This document shows positions 11,773-24,001 of a stretch of DNA of 64,000 nucleotides, in pieces. How positions within the stretch are numbered: position 1 is the stretch's first letter; each line of letters starts with the position of its first letter. The DNA lies in NCBI RefSeq assembly GCF_001311885.1, contig NZ_BBCE01000011.1:32430-96429 (forward strand). The letters run 5' to 3'. The translations under genes and the position numbers were made by a program. The stretch comes from Syntrophomonas palmitatica JCM 14374 (GTDB lineage Bacteria > Bacillota > Syntrophomonadia > Syntrophomonadales > Syntrophomonadaceae). Under the pieces are notes generated by a model that was given only the letters and a program-made list of their open reading frames with translations, searched no databases and had not been told where the DNA came from.

Positions 11773-12150
11773 ATGAATAAAAGTGTTTCTATCGAAATTA
11801 AAGGTCTGGGTAAATCATTAATCGTATCGATTGTTTTATCTTTGTTGATTGCGGGCCTGGTCTATTATTCAGGAATCAAAGAAACCCTGCTGCCTACTCT
11901 GGCCAATATTGTGTTGATAATCAGCGTATTTTGGGGAGCATGTTATGTAAGCAAAGATTACGGCAGCAAAGGACTTGTCCGCGGTCTTGCCATGGGGGTA
12001 GCCTTTTTTATTCTCATGCTTATAGCAACATTTGTATTTGATTCTTCACTGGTAAGCACAAAGGCTTTTGTTTCAAACTTGTTCATATGCCTAATCTCGG
12101 GTGCTCTGGGCGGAATAGTGGGCATAGGCCTGAGTGATAAAGCCATCTAG
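11773..12150 (+). CDS. TIGR04086 family membrane protein
   Basis: A 125-residue protein with about four hydrophobic helices that matches the TIGR04086 family, found in spore-forming Firmicutes; no function is established. Features are a short polar N-terminus, then SLIVSIVLSLLIAGLVYYSG, a second helix ending in the YVSKDYGSKG loop, and a glycine-rich last helix (SGALGGIVGIGL). AGGAGGTG at 11759-11766 places the start at ATG 11773. The gene stands alone, convergent with the genes to its right. In related genomes it often lies near protein-export genes, which are absent here. Confidence 0.75.
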   Translation: MNKSVSIEIKGLGKSLIVSIVLSLLIAGLVYYSGIKETLLPTLANIVLIISVFWGACYVSKDYGSKGLVRGLAMGVAFFILMLIATFVFDSSLVSTKAFVSNLFICLISGALGGIVGIGLSDKAI

Positions 12151-12300
12151 CTTTTGCGGGCAGGATCGAGAAAACAACGCGGACTGCGCGGGTAAAACAT
12201 GGCGGTGCCTGGACATATGCTGCCAAACATAACTATACGCCCATAATACCAGCCCCAGAATTATTAATATCAGACCCAAGCGCAGGCGCAATCCCCGCAT
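12091..12300 (-). CDS. Possible small single-pass membrane protein
   Basis: A 69-residue open frame with a strongly hydrophobic N-terminus (LGLILIILGLVLWAYSYVW) followed by a polar, histidine- and arginine-rich tail. It overlaps the 3' end of the TIGR04086 gene by 60 bases on the opposite strand, and its ATG has only a weak GAG-type ribosome site. I recognise no family. It may be a real small protein cut by convergent overlap, or a chance frame. Confidence 0.3.
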   Translation of the reverse strand: MRGLRLRLGLILIILGLVLWAYSYVWQHMSRHRHVLPAQSALFSRSCPQKLDGFITQAYAHYSAQSTRD

Positions 12301-12316
12301 TGTTTCTCAGCACCCA

Positions 12317-12349
12317 TAAAAAAGGAGTAGCCGCGGCTGCTCCTTTTTA
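12317..12349. terminator. Bidirectional rho-independent terminator
   Basis: The hairpin GGAGTAGCC-GC-GGCTGCTCC is flanked by an A run on the left and a T run on the right, so it can end transcripts from both sides. It lies between the TIGR04086 gene and the convergent dinG end. The rest of the gap, 12350-12512, is AT-rich and I see nothing else in it. Confidence 0.8.
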
Positions 12350-12512
12350 TTATCCCCATATTTTCATGAGAACATTTCTTAAGAAATTCGGAATACGAAA
12401 ATAATAAACGCGCATTGATTAATCCCCCTTCATATTATTAATTCCTTCTGGAGTGGTTACGGTTTATATTATGTAGGGATTTATCAAATGGTTACATTTC
12501 TATTAATAATGT

Positions 12513-14588
12513 TTATGTCATATTTAAAAATTGCTGCAATGACGACGTTAATAACTCGCCACTTATTGTCTCCTGTTGTTTGATGGGAATGCTGTTTTTA
12601 AAAACAGTCCCGTATGATTTACGATCCAATCGACTATCTAAAACTACTACCGCACCCTGGTCTTTTTCGCTGCGAATCAGCCTTCCCGTCCCCTGCTTAA
12701 AACGCACTGCGGCATCAGGCAGCATGAAATGCTGAAAGCTGTTTTTCTTATTCATTTGGCAATATAATTCACCGGCGCACACATAAGGGTCACCCGGAGA
12801 GCGGAAAGGTAGTTTGGCAATGACTACACATCGCAGTAAATCCCCTTTTAAATCTATCCCCTCCCAGAAGGTTTCCAAACCCATAAGAACGGCCTTTGAG
12901 GAAGACATAAACTCTTCCATCAAGAAAGCAAATTCCCCATCTTCATACTGCGCCAGGAGGCGGATACCGGCTTGTTCACAAAATGGGCGGATCTTCGCTG
13001 CCGTCTCCTGCAGTTGTTTGCGGGAGGTAAACAAAGCCATGGTTGCGCCGCCGGTGGCTGCGATAATATCTTGCAGCCTTTCCGTTAAAATCTTATTATA
13101 AGCAGGATGAAGCGGATCGGGCATATTATCCACCGTATATAATCGGGCCTGTTTTTCGTAATCAAAAGGTGAATGTTCGAGGAGAGTTCGCAGCCTGTCC
13201 TCCTTTTTGTAAGGCAGTAGACCGCTGCGTTCGATAAAATAAGAAAAATCTTCTTCAACAGCCAGCGTGGCTGAGAGCATAACCAAACTGTTCAGGCGGT
13301 CATAAATGCGTTCCTGTAAAGAAAGCCCGATATTGACGAGGGAAGAGGCAACAGCCACGGCTATTCCTTGTTTCAATTCCAGCCACATAATCCGGCCCCG
13401 TTTTTCCAATTCCTCTTCAAATACGAAGCAACCTGTATCTGATGTTTCCTGCAAAGCCTGAATAATGTTATCCAACTGCCCTCTGTCATTATCGTCTTCA
13501 ATTTCTTTGCTGAGGTTGCGCAAAACCAGCAGCAACAGATTGATATTTTCCTGCCAGGCAAAATACCGGTCCATTACGTCCTCAAACCAGGGAGTGCGCA
13601 AATCAGCAGGCTTTAAAACCTTTGCATTCTCGTTTTCCTTCCCTGACCCAGGAAATGATCCCAGAATATTAAAAAGTCCCTGATTTTCATATGCAAATCG
13701 TTCCAGGGCAGAAGCAGCTTCAGTCAGCAACATGGCTAAATGGGCATATTTGCTGCGTAAATGCTGCAGGTATCCTTTTTCGCGTTTCTTTTCCTTACTG
13801 GCCAGGAAGCGCAGCAGATCGTTGATTTCATAATATGAAAGGCGGAGAGAAAGCTTATCGAAGGCCTCACGGTCAAAGGCATGTGCTTCATCAATGATCA
13901 AGTGGTGGTATTCGGGCAAGATGCTGTGTTCAACCAGGGTATCCGCCAGGAGCAGCGCATGATTTGCCACTATCAGATCAGCCTTTTCCAGGCTTCTCAG
14001 CATCTTGATGCGAAAACAGCGATTTGAATACGGGCAGTTATCCCTTAAACAGGTGCGGCGTTCAGCGGCCACCAACGGCCAGTGCTGCATGATGTCACCC
14101 GGCAAACCCAGTTCTTTTCGATCACCGCTGCGGGTTTTCTGTGTCCACACCAGTATTTTTTCAACAAATGAAAGTTCGGAAGCGTCCAGACCGATTTTAC
14201 CTGAAATAACTGCCTGGTATTTATTCCAGCACAGGTAATTTTCCCGCCCTTTGACTTCGACGTAACGGCATTCTATCCCTATGACCTTAATAATTTCAGG
14301 AATATCCTTTTCCACCAGCTGTTGCTGCAGAGCCTTGGTGCGAGTGGAAATAAGCACCTTCTTTCCCATTCGTTTAGCCCATAATATTGCCGGTACCAGG
14401 TAGGCATAGGTTTTACCCACTCCGGTTCCAGCCTCAGATACCAGGAACTCACTATTAATAAAAACCTCAGATATCTCTCGCGCCAGATTGACCTGCTCAA
14501 GGCGAAAGGCATAACCATTAATTGCCTGAGACAGTCTGCCCTCTGGCATAAAATATGCCGCTATATCTTCACTTTTAAAAGAATCCAT
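12513..14588 (-). CDS. dinG: DinG family ATP-dependent DNA helicase
   Basis: A 691-residue superfamily 2, XPD-like helicase that unwinds 5' to 3' and is thought to help resolve R-loops and repair intermediates. Walker A is SEAGTGVGKT (residues 51-60) and the DEAH box is in LIIDEAHAFD. The four cysteines of the XPD-type iron-sulfur domain appear as YLCWN followed by TCLRDNCPYSNRCF. The C-terminal helicase motif is FKQGTGRLIRSEKD. No exonuclease domain is fused to it, unlike some Firmicute DinG proteins. It is the last gene of a likely operon behind the thioesterase and DUF3343 genes, with about 80 bases separating it from the latter. Confidence 0.92.
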   Translation of the reverse strand: MDSFKSEDIAAYFMPEGRLSQAINGYAFRLEQVNLAREISEVFINSEFLVSEAGTGVGKTYAYLVPAILWAKRMGKKVLISTRTKALQQQLVEKDIPEIIKVIGIECRYVEVKGRENYLCWNKYQAVISGKIGLDASELSFVEKILVWTQKTRSGDRKELGLPGDIMQHWPLVAAERRTCLRDNCPYSNRCFRIKMLRSLEKADLIVANHALLLADTLVEHSILPEYHHLIIDEAHAFDREAFDKLSLRLSYYEINDLLRFLASKEKKREKGYLQHLRSKYAHLAMLLTEAASALERFAYENQGLFNILGSFPGSGKENENAKVLKPADLRTPWFEDVMDRYFAWQENINLLLLVLRNLSKEIEDDNDRGQLDNIIQALQETSDTGCFVFEEELEKRGRIMWLELKQGIAVAVASSLVNIGLSLQERIYDRLNSLVMLSATLAVEEDFSYFIERSGLLPYKKEDRLRTLLEHSPFDYEKQARLYTVDNMPDPLHPAYNKILTERLQDIIAATGGATMALFTSRKQLQETAAKIRPFCEQAGIRLLAQYEDGEFAFLMEEFMSSSKAVLMGLETFWEGIDLKGDLLRCVVIAKLPFRSPGDPYVCAGELYCQMNKKNSFQHFMLPDAAVRFKQGTGRLIRSEKDQGAVVVLDSRLDRKSYGTVFKNSIPIKQQETISGELLTSSLQQFLNMT

Positions 14589-14667
14589 TCCCCAACCCCA
14601 CTAATAACATTAACCACAGATTATTACGGATTTTCATAAGCGCCATGCTTTGACATTTGCGTGTAAT

Positions 14668-14958
14668 CTATAGCCAACTTTCTAAAACTGTCACCTGATT
14701 TTTCTTGCCAACTTTTTTAACATCATATATCCTGTCGACCTTTACCCCTTTGGTATTAAGAATGTTCAGATAGTCTTCACGATTTTCACAGGGAAGCTTT
14801 ACCGACAGGCCGCAGCTGCTGGAAATCTCACGCAGGGTAGGAACAACAACAAAAATAGCCTGGGCAGTCTTTAGTTCCTTTTCGGCTTTCAGGGCATAAG
14901 AAGTTGTGGCAAATGTAAACAAACAGTATTCGGTCATATTTATAATATCAACGGGCAT
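14668..14958 (-). CDS. DUF3343 protein (putative Se/S carrier-like)
   Basis: A 96-residue protein of the DUF3343 family, described in Pfam as Se/S carrier-like. The family pattern is visible: an aromatic N-terminal strand (YCLFTFATTSYALKAEKEL), the VVPTLREISSSCGLSVK segment with a cysteine before glycine, and a C-terminal strand. A persulfide or selenide role is suggested for the family but is not demonstrated. The start at 14958 has GGAG about seven bases upstream; an internal ATG (MTEYC) would trim seven residues. It lies 13 bases after the thioesterase stop, so the two are co-transcribed. The nearby fdhD and mobB genes would fit a sulfur or selenium transfer role. Confidence 0.75.
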   Translation of the reverse strand: MPVDIINMTEYCLFTFATTSYALKAEKELKTAQAIFVVVPTLREISSSCGLSVKLPCENREDYLNILNTKGVKVDRIYDVKKVGKKNQVTVLESWL

Positions 14959-14971
14959 GTAATTGCTCCGA

Positions 14972-15400
14972 TCATTTAAACTCTATAATTCCCGTACGAT
15001 AGAATGTACCTTTGCTATCAGCCACAAGCTTCTCGCCGGCATAAACCTCAGCACGGACAAAAACCAGGTTTCTGCCTGCCTTTAGAACCTGTCCGCGGGC
15101 TACTATCCTGTCGCCATTACTAGCCGCAGCTATAAAAGCCGTAGAACAATCAGCTGTCACCCCTTTAATTCCCAGGCTTCTTACCGCATTACCCATAGCC
15201 GCATCCGCTATACACATGTAAAGGCCACCGTGAACAGCCCCCAGCGGATTACTATGCTTAGATTCAGCGATAGTATCCAATTCTGCCATACCTGGCCCCA
15301 GTTTATTTACTTTAATTCCCAGCAGACTATAAAAAGGTGTTTCATTAATCGAATGATTAATATAATCAAAAAGCCGCGGATCAATACCTAAATTTTCCAT
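14972..15400 (-). CDS. PaaI family hotdog-fold thioesterase
   Basis: A 142-residue hotdog thioesterase of the PaaI type, hydrolysing an acyl- or aryl-CoA. The family core is clear: SNPLGAVHGGLYMCIADAAM, with the HGG turn and the downstream acidic residue that activate water, followed by the TADCSTAFIAAA strand. I chose ATG at 15400 because CGGAGAAC stands directly before it; the longer in-frame start at 15427 also has GGAGGAG after it rather than before. It begins the three-gene minus-strand run with DUF3343 and dinG. The substrate cannot be read from sequence. Confidence 0.88.
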   Translation of the reverse strand: MENLGIDPRLFDYINHSINETPFYSLLGIKVNKLGPGMAELDTIAESKHSNPLGAVHGGLYMCIADAAMGNAVRSLGIKGVTADCSTAFIAAASNGDRIVARGQVLKAGRNLVFVRAEVYAGEKLVADSKGTFYRTGIIEFK

Positions 15401-15533
15401 GTTCTCCGTTCTTCTCCTCCAGTTCACGATCTTGATTATTATAACATTAAAAAACGCTGTAAAAACCTAATAAAACTGTTTTAATCAATCTCTCCGGGCA
15501 AAAACTATACACAAAAGCTCAGGAGGTTTCAAT

Positions 15534-16076
15534 ATGAAATTATCAAGATGTAGAAATGTTATTATAAAAATTCTTATTACCACTCTAATTATAACCATTT
15601 CCTCATTTTGTTTTTCCGGTTGTGACAGAAAAAAAGAAGTACCTCATGTTAAGAATTCGCCGCCGGCAGAAAAAAAGCTGCCCCCAAAATGGTATATTCG
15701 TTTTTCTGTGAAAGACCAGCGCAGTACTGCCTATACAGAGGAATCCGGGGCTCCAAAAGCCGCTAATGGCCAGCCCTATTTTTTGGGAGGCATAGCCGTA
15801 CACCCGCGCTACCCAATAAATGACGGCGGCAGTCCGCTGGAACCCATATTGCCCTTTGGCACAGTCATATATTTAAGCAAACCCGTAACAATTCAAGGAC
15901 AACAATACAATTCGTTAACTGTAATGGATACAGGTGATGTTTATCACGGGCTCTGGCCAGGCTACCCTTATTGGATCGATATCTTCCACGGCACATCTAA
16001 TTATTATAATGTCAAAGAAGCTCGTGATTATGGCATTCCCCTAATTGATTATTACTGGTATGAAGAATGGAAATAA
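15534..16076 (+). CDS. 3D-domain lipoprotein
   Basis: A 180-residue exported protein with a basic N-terminus, a hydrophobic core (IILITTLIITISS-like) and a lipobox-like FCFSGC, so it is probably anchored to the outer face of the membrane. The C-terminal half is a 3D domain: YTEESGAPKAANGQ, a central FGTVIYLSKPV strand, then VMDTGD and WIDIF. These aspartates match the three-aspartate signature of MltA and YuiC/YocH-type proteins, which cleave or bind peptidoglycan. AGGAGGT is positioned well before ATG 15534. The gene stands alone, divergent from the thioesterase operon. A cell-wall role is inferred from the domain. Confidence 0.82.
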   Translation: MKLSRCRNVIIKILITTLIITISSFCFSGCDRKKEVPHVKNSPPAEKKLPPKWYIRFSVKDQRSTAYTEESGAPKAANGQPYFLGGIAVHPRYPINDGGSPLEPILPFGTVIYLSKPVTIQGQQYNSLTVMDTGDVYHGLWPGYPYWIDIFHGTSNYYNVKEARDYGIPLIDYYWYEEWK

Positions 16077-16181
16077 ATCTTGAAAAATCGGTTTCCATGG
16101 AAATATAGATAAAAATATGTTTAAATAGTTTCGGACAGGACTTGTTGTTCAAAACTGCTGGATTTCATGAGGAGAGTTTTT

Positions 16182-16946
16182 ATGCCTCAAAGTTTATATA
16201 TCGATCATGCTCTGAAAACCTATCGAAACGGTAATTTTTATGATATTTGCGATCCAGTCGTAATCGAAACCCAGGTAGATATTTTTCTCAATGATACCAA
16301 AATAGCCAGTCTGGCCTGCTCGCCGGTTAATCTAGAAGAACTGGCCGTAGGTTTTTTAAGCAGCGAAGGTTTGATACTGGGCAGTGCAGATCTTTTGAAA
16401 ATTGAATCAGGTCCCCATAATCAGATTTTTATATATACTGCTTCAAAGCTGCCGCCTCAGAAAACTAATGCAGACCGCTTTATTAATACCTGTATGAGTG
16501 CAGGCGGAAACAACGATGAGGTTTTACTCTTAGATTCTCCTGTTACTTTCCGCGCTGATGATCTCTTGAAATTGATCAGCACTTTAAACGATACATCTTA
16601 TACCTTTCAAAAAACGGGCGGTGTTCATAGTGCCGGGCTAGGTTATAAAGATAATCTTTTGGTCCGTTTTGAGGATATAGGCAGACACAATGCGGTTGAT
16701 AAGACTTTCGGTTTTGCTTGTATTAATCATATTAACTTGCAGGATAAGTGTCTGGTTCTCAGCGGAAGAATAGCCGGAGAAATACTGATTAAAGCAGCCC
16801 GCAACCATGTTTCTCTGGTGCTTTCACGCTCTGCCCCGACTCTAAAATCTGTTCAACTGGCTGATAAATTAGGTCTGACCATAGTAGGATTTGCCCGTGG
16901 GGATAGATTCAACCTCTATACCCACTATGAACGGATTATTGTGTAA
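16182..16946 (+). CDS. fdhD: Formate dehydrogenase accessory sulfurtransferase FdhD
   Basis: A 254-residue FdhD. It takes sulfur from a cysteine desulfurase and adds it to the molybdenum or tungsten cofactor, which formate dehydrogenase needs for activity. Family blocks are clear: NLEELAVGFLSSEG, GGVHSAGL, FEDIGRHNAVDKTFG and LSGRIAGEILIKAARN. The usual two-cysteine CxxC loop is represented only by NTCMSAGG, so one of the two cysteines is absent. ATG 16182 is preferred over 16167 because AGGAGAG lies between them. mobB follows 42 bases later on the same strand, consistent with a cofactor-maturation operon. Confidence 0.92.
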   Translation: MPQSLYIDHALKTYRNGNFYDICDPVVIETQVDIFLNDTKIASLACSPVNLEELAVGFLSSEGLILGSADLLKIESGPHNQIFIYTASKLPPQKTNADRFINTCMSAGGNNDEVLLLDSPVTFRADDLLKLISTLNDTSYTFQKTGGVHSAGLGYKDNLLVRFEDIGRHNAVDKTFGFACINHINLQDKCLVLSGRIAGEILIKAARNHVSLVLSRSAPTLKSVQLADKLGLTIVGFARGDRFNLYTHYERIIV

Positions 16947-16988
16947 GGGCAATCAGTTTTGCATTAATAACGAAAGGTAGAAACAGTT

Positions 16989-17488
16989 ATGATCCATATG
17001 TCAGCATTGTCGGATATTCAAACTCAGGCAAGACAACCATTGTATCAGGTTTAGTTCATATATTGACCGCCAAGGGTTATAAAGTCGCAGTGATAAAACA
17101 TGCGGCTCATGGTTACAGCAGAGATATTCCGGGCAAAGATTCATTTCAGCATTTTGCAGCTGGAGCGCAGCAAGTAATTGTAGCAGGACCAGACAGTATA
17201 ACTCTGCATAAACGCTATAGTCATGCCCCTAATCTTCAAGAAGTACTGGAATTAATTACTGAAGTGGATTTGATCATAGTAGAAGGTTATAAAAACGAGC
17301 CAGGACCAAAAATAGAAATTGTAAACAGTGACGATCAGGTAATTAAACTGACCAAATCAAATGAATTAATTGCTATCATTAGTGAAGAAAAACTAAATTA
17401 TTCCATGCCCTGTTATAATCCTGCTCAACTTGAGCAAATAGCTGAATTTATCGCGGCTTCGTTTTTGACACAACAGGTAAAAGCATAA
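16989..17488 (+). CDS. mobB: Molybdopterin-guanine dinucleotide biosynthesis protein MobB, one frame break
   Basis: P-loop GTPase of molybdenum/tungsten cofactor synthesis, which assists addition of the nucleotide to molybdopterin. The P-loop is VGYSNSGKTT, followed by LIIVEGYKNEPGPKIEI, a typical MobB segment. The frame that carries the P-loop has no start. An ATG at 16989 with AAAGG upstream is one base out of phase. Reading CCC instead of CC at 16994-16995 joins them as MIPYVSIVGYSNSGKTT, a normal MobB start, and gives about 166 residues. It lies just behind fdhD. I take the shift to be a sequencing deletion. Confidence 0.85.
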
Positions 17489-17505
17489 TTCTTAGGTAAG
17501 ATAAA

Positions 17506-17546
17506 ATATGCCCCTGGTCTATAAAAAACCAGGTGCATATTATTAT
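17506..17546. terminator. Rho-independent terminator between mobB and fic
   Basis: A 13-base-arm hairpin (17506-17518 with 17528-17540) contains CCTGGT paired with ACCAGG and has one central mismatch. AT-rich flanks on both sides would let it serve both convergent genes. Confidence 0.7.
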
Positions 17547-17554
17547 AGTTATAA

Positions 17555-18313
17555 TTACTCAAGAGCATCTGATTCCTTTACTAATAACAAATAGTGTCTG
17601 ATACTATCTCTCTCAGCTTCAGCTATAAAATCGATAAAGGCCGTCATGTCCATAAAAACACTGGCTTCCTCCAAGCAATCCAGGTAAGCTTCTTTTACAA
17701 AGCGATTAATAATCGCCGGGACATAAGAATCCTTCAAAAAAGAATAATTCATTAAAAGACGTGCTGTTCTTCCATTCCCATCCGCAAACGGGTGAATCAG
17801 AGCGATTTGAAAATGCAACCAGGCCGCTCGCTCGATAGGATGCAGTTCATGAATCCTGGCATTGTATTCCTCAACAACTCCATGAACCAGTTCAGGGACA
17901 TCAATATGTTCCGGCGGAGTATAGCTGCTCCCAACTATTTCTATTTCAACATCGCGGTATTTCCCGGCTTCTTGTGCACAGGTCCTTTTCATCACAAGTT
18001 TATGTACATCGCGTATAAACATTTCACTCAGCGGCATTTTACTCTGTACATAAGCTTCAACATAATCTATGGCTTCCTTGTGGTCTAATATCTCATAATG
18101 TTCTTTAGCAGTTTTGCCAGGGATATTCTGCCCGGCAAGAACCATCCTGGTTTCTTCAAGGCTTATACTATTACCTTCCAAAACCAGTGAATGATATGTC
18201 ATTTCCGCATCCATATATTCTTTTACGATTTTATTAATTGACTCCGGCAATGGCCTATATGCGTCAAGGGCTTTCTTAATCGTGTCTATTTCCAAAATGC
18301 ATCTGGTGTTCAA
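17555..18313 (-). CDS. Fic family protein adenylyltransferase with N-terminal inhibitory motif
   Basis: A 252-residue Fic-domain enzyme expected to transfer AMP from ATP to a hydroxyl side chain of a target protein. The catalytic loop HPFADGNGRTAR (residues 174-185) matches HxFx(D/E)GNGRxxR exactly. SLVLEGN (residues 42-48) fits the (S/T)xxxE(G/N) inhibitory helix of class II Fic proteins, whose glutamate blocks the ATP site. The start is TTG at 18313 with GGGGG eight bases upstream; there is no nearby ATG. It lies directly beyond the trailer end of the CRISPR array, in the same direction. Many such proteins are stand-alone regulators or toxin relatives. No separate antitoxin is visible, which fits the built-in inhibitor. 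The target is unknown. Confidence 0.9.
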   Translation of the reverse strand: MNTRCILEIDTIKKALDAYRPLPESINKIVKEYMDAEMTYHSLVLEGNSISLEETRMVLAGQNIPGKTAKEHYEILDHKEAIDYVEAYVQSKMPLSEMFIRDVHKLVMKRTCAQEAGKYRDVEIEIVGSSYTPPEHIDVPELVHGVVEEYNARIHELHPIERAAWLHFQIALIHPFADGNGRTARLLMNYSFLKDSYVPAIINRFVKEAYLDCLEEASVFMDMTAFIDFIAEAERDSIRHYLLLVKESDALE

Positions 18314-18388
18314 TAGCGCAACCCCCGGAAATGTGTTTGTATTTCATAATTCGTTGCAGACTCCCTTTGTCTATTATATTTTTTAATT

Positions 18389-18417
18389 CTATTATTCTCC
18401 AGTTATTTTTTGGTCAA
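18389..18417 (-). promoter_or_regulatory. Likely promoter of the fic gene
   Basis: On the minus strand, TTGACC (18417-18412) and TAATAG (18394-18389) are separated by exactly 17 bases. They lie in the short gap between the degenerate last CRISPR repeat and the fic start. This suggests that fic is expressed separately from read-through of the array. Confidence 0.45.
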
Positions 18418-18425
18418 ATCCTTGC

Positions 18426-22416
<3,991 letters not shown>

Positions 22417-22634
22417 TGCGACCTTTCAATCGCACTATTTTCGGTATTTATAACATTACTTTGGGCGAACCTAATGTAAAATTAAAAACTTCCCGCACTA
22501 AGTATGTTATTTTTCTATTTAACACCTCAATATACCCTGCCCGCGAAATCAATACCGATAAAACCTTATTAAATTGAGAAAGAACTGTGTTTTAACAGGT
22601 TCAGCAGATTTGAGCACCTGGGGTTCGCACGGCT
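22417..22634 (-). promoter_or_regulatory. CRISPR leader
   Basis: An AT-rich, non-coding 218-base stretch between cas2 and the first repeat, where the leader of a type I-C array belongs. A TATAAA-like -10 lies at 22447-22452, about 30 bases before the first repeat. GCGAACC (22465-22471) and GGTTCGC (22622-22628) form a widely spaced inverted pair. The 20 bases next to the first repeat contain GATTGAAAGGTCGC, resembling a repeat end joined to a repeat start. Confidence 0.75.
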
Positions 22635-22924
22635 TTAGATCATCAATATACCCTCAGGATCATAAGATTCTGCTATACCTATATGCTCTACGCGCCTTTT
22701 CCAGTTGTTCCCCAAAAAGTAGAAGCGGATGCTATCCTGTGAAGGTCCATAATTTTCTCTAAATTGTTTTTTAACCGCGTAAATTGTGCCGGGTCAAGCA
22801 AACATTCAAAAACGGACTTCTGCACCCTTTGTCCATGATTTACACATTGTTTTGCCACCTGGCGCAGTCTTTTTTGCCCTTCTAGCGTACTGGTGTTTAC
22901 ATCATAAGTAATAAGAACCATCAT
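22635..22924 (-). CDS. cas2: CRISPR-associated endoribonuclease Cas2 (type I-C), one frame break
   Basis: Structural partner of Cas1 in the spacer-integration complex. The N-terminal part is typical ([25 protein letters not shown]). The annotated frame stops early after FWGTTGKGA. One base further on, the expected end is present ([16 protein letters not shown], then [10 protein letters not shown]). Reading GGG instead of GG (CC on the plus strand at 22737-22738) gives HRDSIRFYF and a 96-residue protein, the normal size. GGAGGG precedes the tandem ATG codons at 22924 and 22921. It is the last cas gene before the leader. A sequencing deletion is more likely than loss of function, because the array is long and neatly kept. 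Confidence 0.92.
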
Positions 22925-22969
22925 GTCGGCAGCCCTCCATTCTGGTATGGTACACTTGATTATCGGCCA

Positions 22970-24001
22970 TCATTTCCAGAGGAAAACAGGGTAACCATCT
23001 ATATCCCCCCGAAGGTACCTGGCTAATAACAAGGCTTGTACATAAGGTATTAACCCTACCGGAATCTTTTCATTAAGGTAGGGATGGATTATCTCCTCGC
23101 GTTTCCGTTTTTGCCAGGCAACCAATACCTCATCCCTGGTTTCCTTATTCATAGTAACCCCGCCGCTTTCATCTTTACTGAAACCGTTCGCTCGAATCTG
23201 CTTCCGGTTTATTAGGGATAAGGCTAAACGATCCGCCAGAACTGGCCTCAGTTCCTCCATAATGTCAAGCGCCAAACTGGGCCGGCCTGGCCGGTCCCGG
23301 TGCAAATACCCAACTGCCGGGTCCAGGCCGACTGTTTCTAATGCCGACCTCGCCTCATGAGCCAATAACGTATATAAAAATGACAACAAAGCGTTCATAT
23401 TGTCCAGGGGGGGCCTGCGGCTTCTTCCCGAAAGCGAAAATGACTCCTTGTCCTCCAGTACCAGGTTAGAAAAACAGGAAAAATAAAGTTGGGCAGCTTC
23501 TCCCTCGATTCCCCGCACCACATCGACATCATGGCATGTTTTCAGGCGGTTTAATTGATTGGCCATTCTATCGACTGCCGCGGTCAGGGCAGCTGTATCT
23601 ACCTTATCACCATGGTCTCTTAACGCCCGCCGTAAGACAGATCGGCAGTTTGCCACCTTGCCCAATACGCAGGTTGCGGCTATGCTGGCCGACAATTCGG
23701 GGTTATCAGCCGTACGATATTGTTTGCGCCTTAACAGGACGTTGCCGGAAACCGGTCCCTCCACCCTGGCCAGGAACTTACCGTTCGGGGTAAGAAAAGA
23801 CATGGTTACGCCCCTTTCCGCACAAAGGGCCATTAACGCCGGGCTGGCACCGGTATAACCAAAACAGACAATCCCCTCTAATATATGAACGGGAACTCGT
23901 TTTGTCTCTACCTCGCCCAGGCGTACCACAACATTTTCCGCGTCTCGTGTCAAATAAGCGTCGGGACTTGTTACATACAAAACATTCAACAGTTTACGCA
24001 T
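22970..24001 (-). CDS. cas1: CRISPR-associated integrase Cas1 (type I-C)
   Basis: Catalytic integrase that inserts new spacers at the leader end of the array. It has 343 residues, typical for subtype I-C. The active-site elements are visible: glutamate in RGIEGEAAQLYF, histidine in VGYLHRDRPGRPSLALD, and the following acidic residues in IMEELRP. The ATG at 24001 overlaps the cas4 stop by one base (TAATG), so the two are coupled. cas2 starts 45 bases after its stop. The frame is intact. Confidence 0.97.
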   Translation of the reverse strand: MRKLLNVLYVTSPDAYLTRDAENVVVRLGEVETKRVPVHILEGIVCFGYTGASPALMALCAERGVTMSFLTPNGKFLARVEGPVSGNVLLRRKQYRTADNPELSASIAATCVLGKVANCRSVLRRALRDHGDKVDTAALTAAVDRMANQLNRLKTCHDVDVVRGIEGEAAQLYFSCFSNLVLEDKESFSLSGRSRRPPLDNMNALLSFLYTLLAHEARSALETVGLDPAVGYLHRDRPGRPSLALDIMEELRPVLADRLALSLINRKQIRANGFSKDESGGVTMNKETRDEVLVAWQKRKREEIIHPYLNEKIPVGLIPYVQALLLARYLRGDIDGYPVFLWK

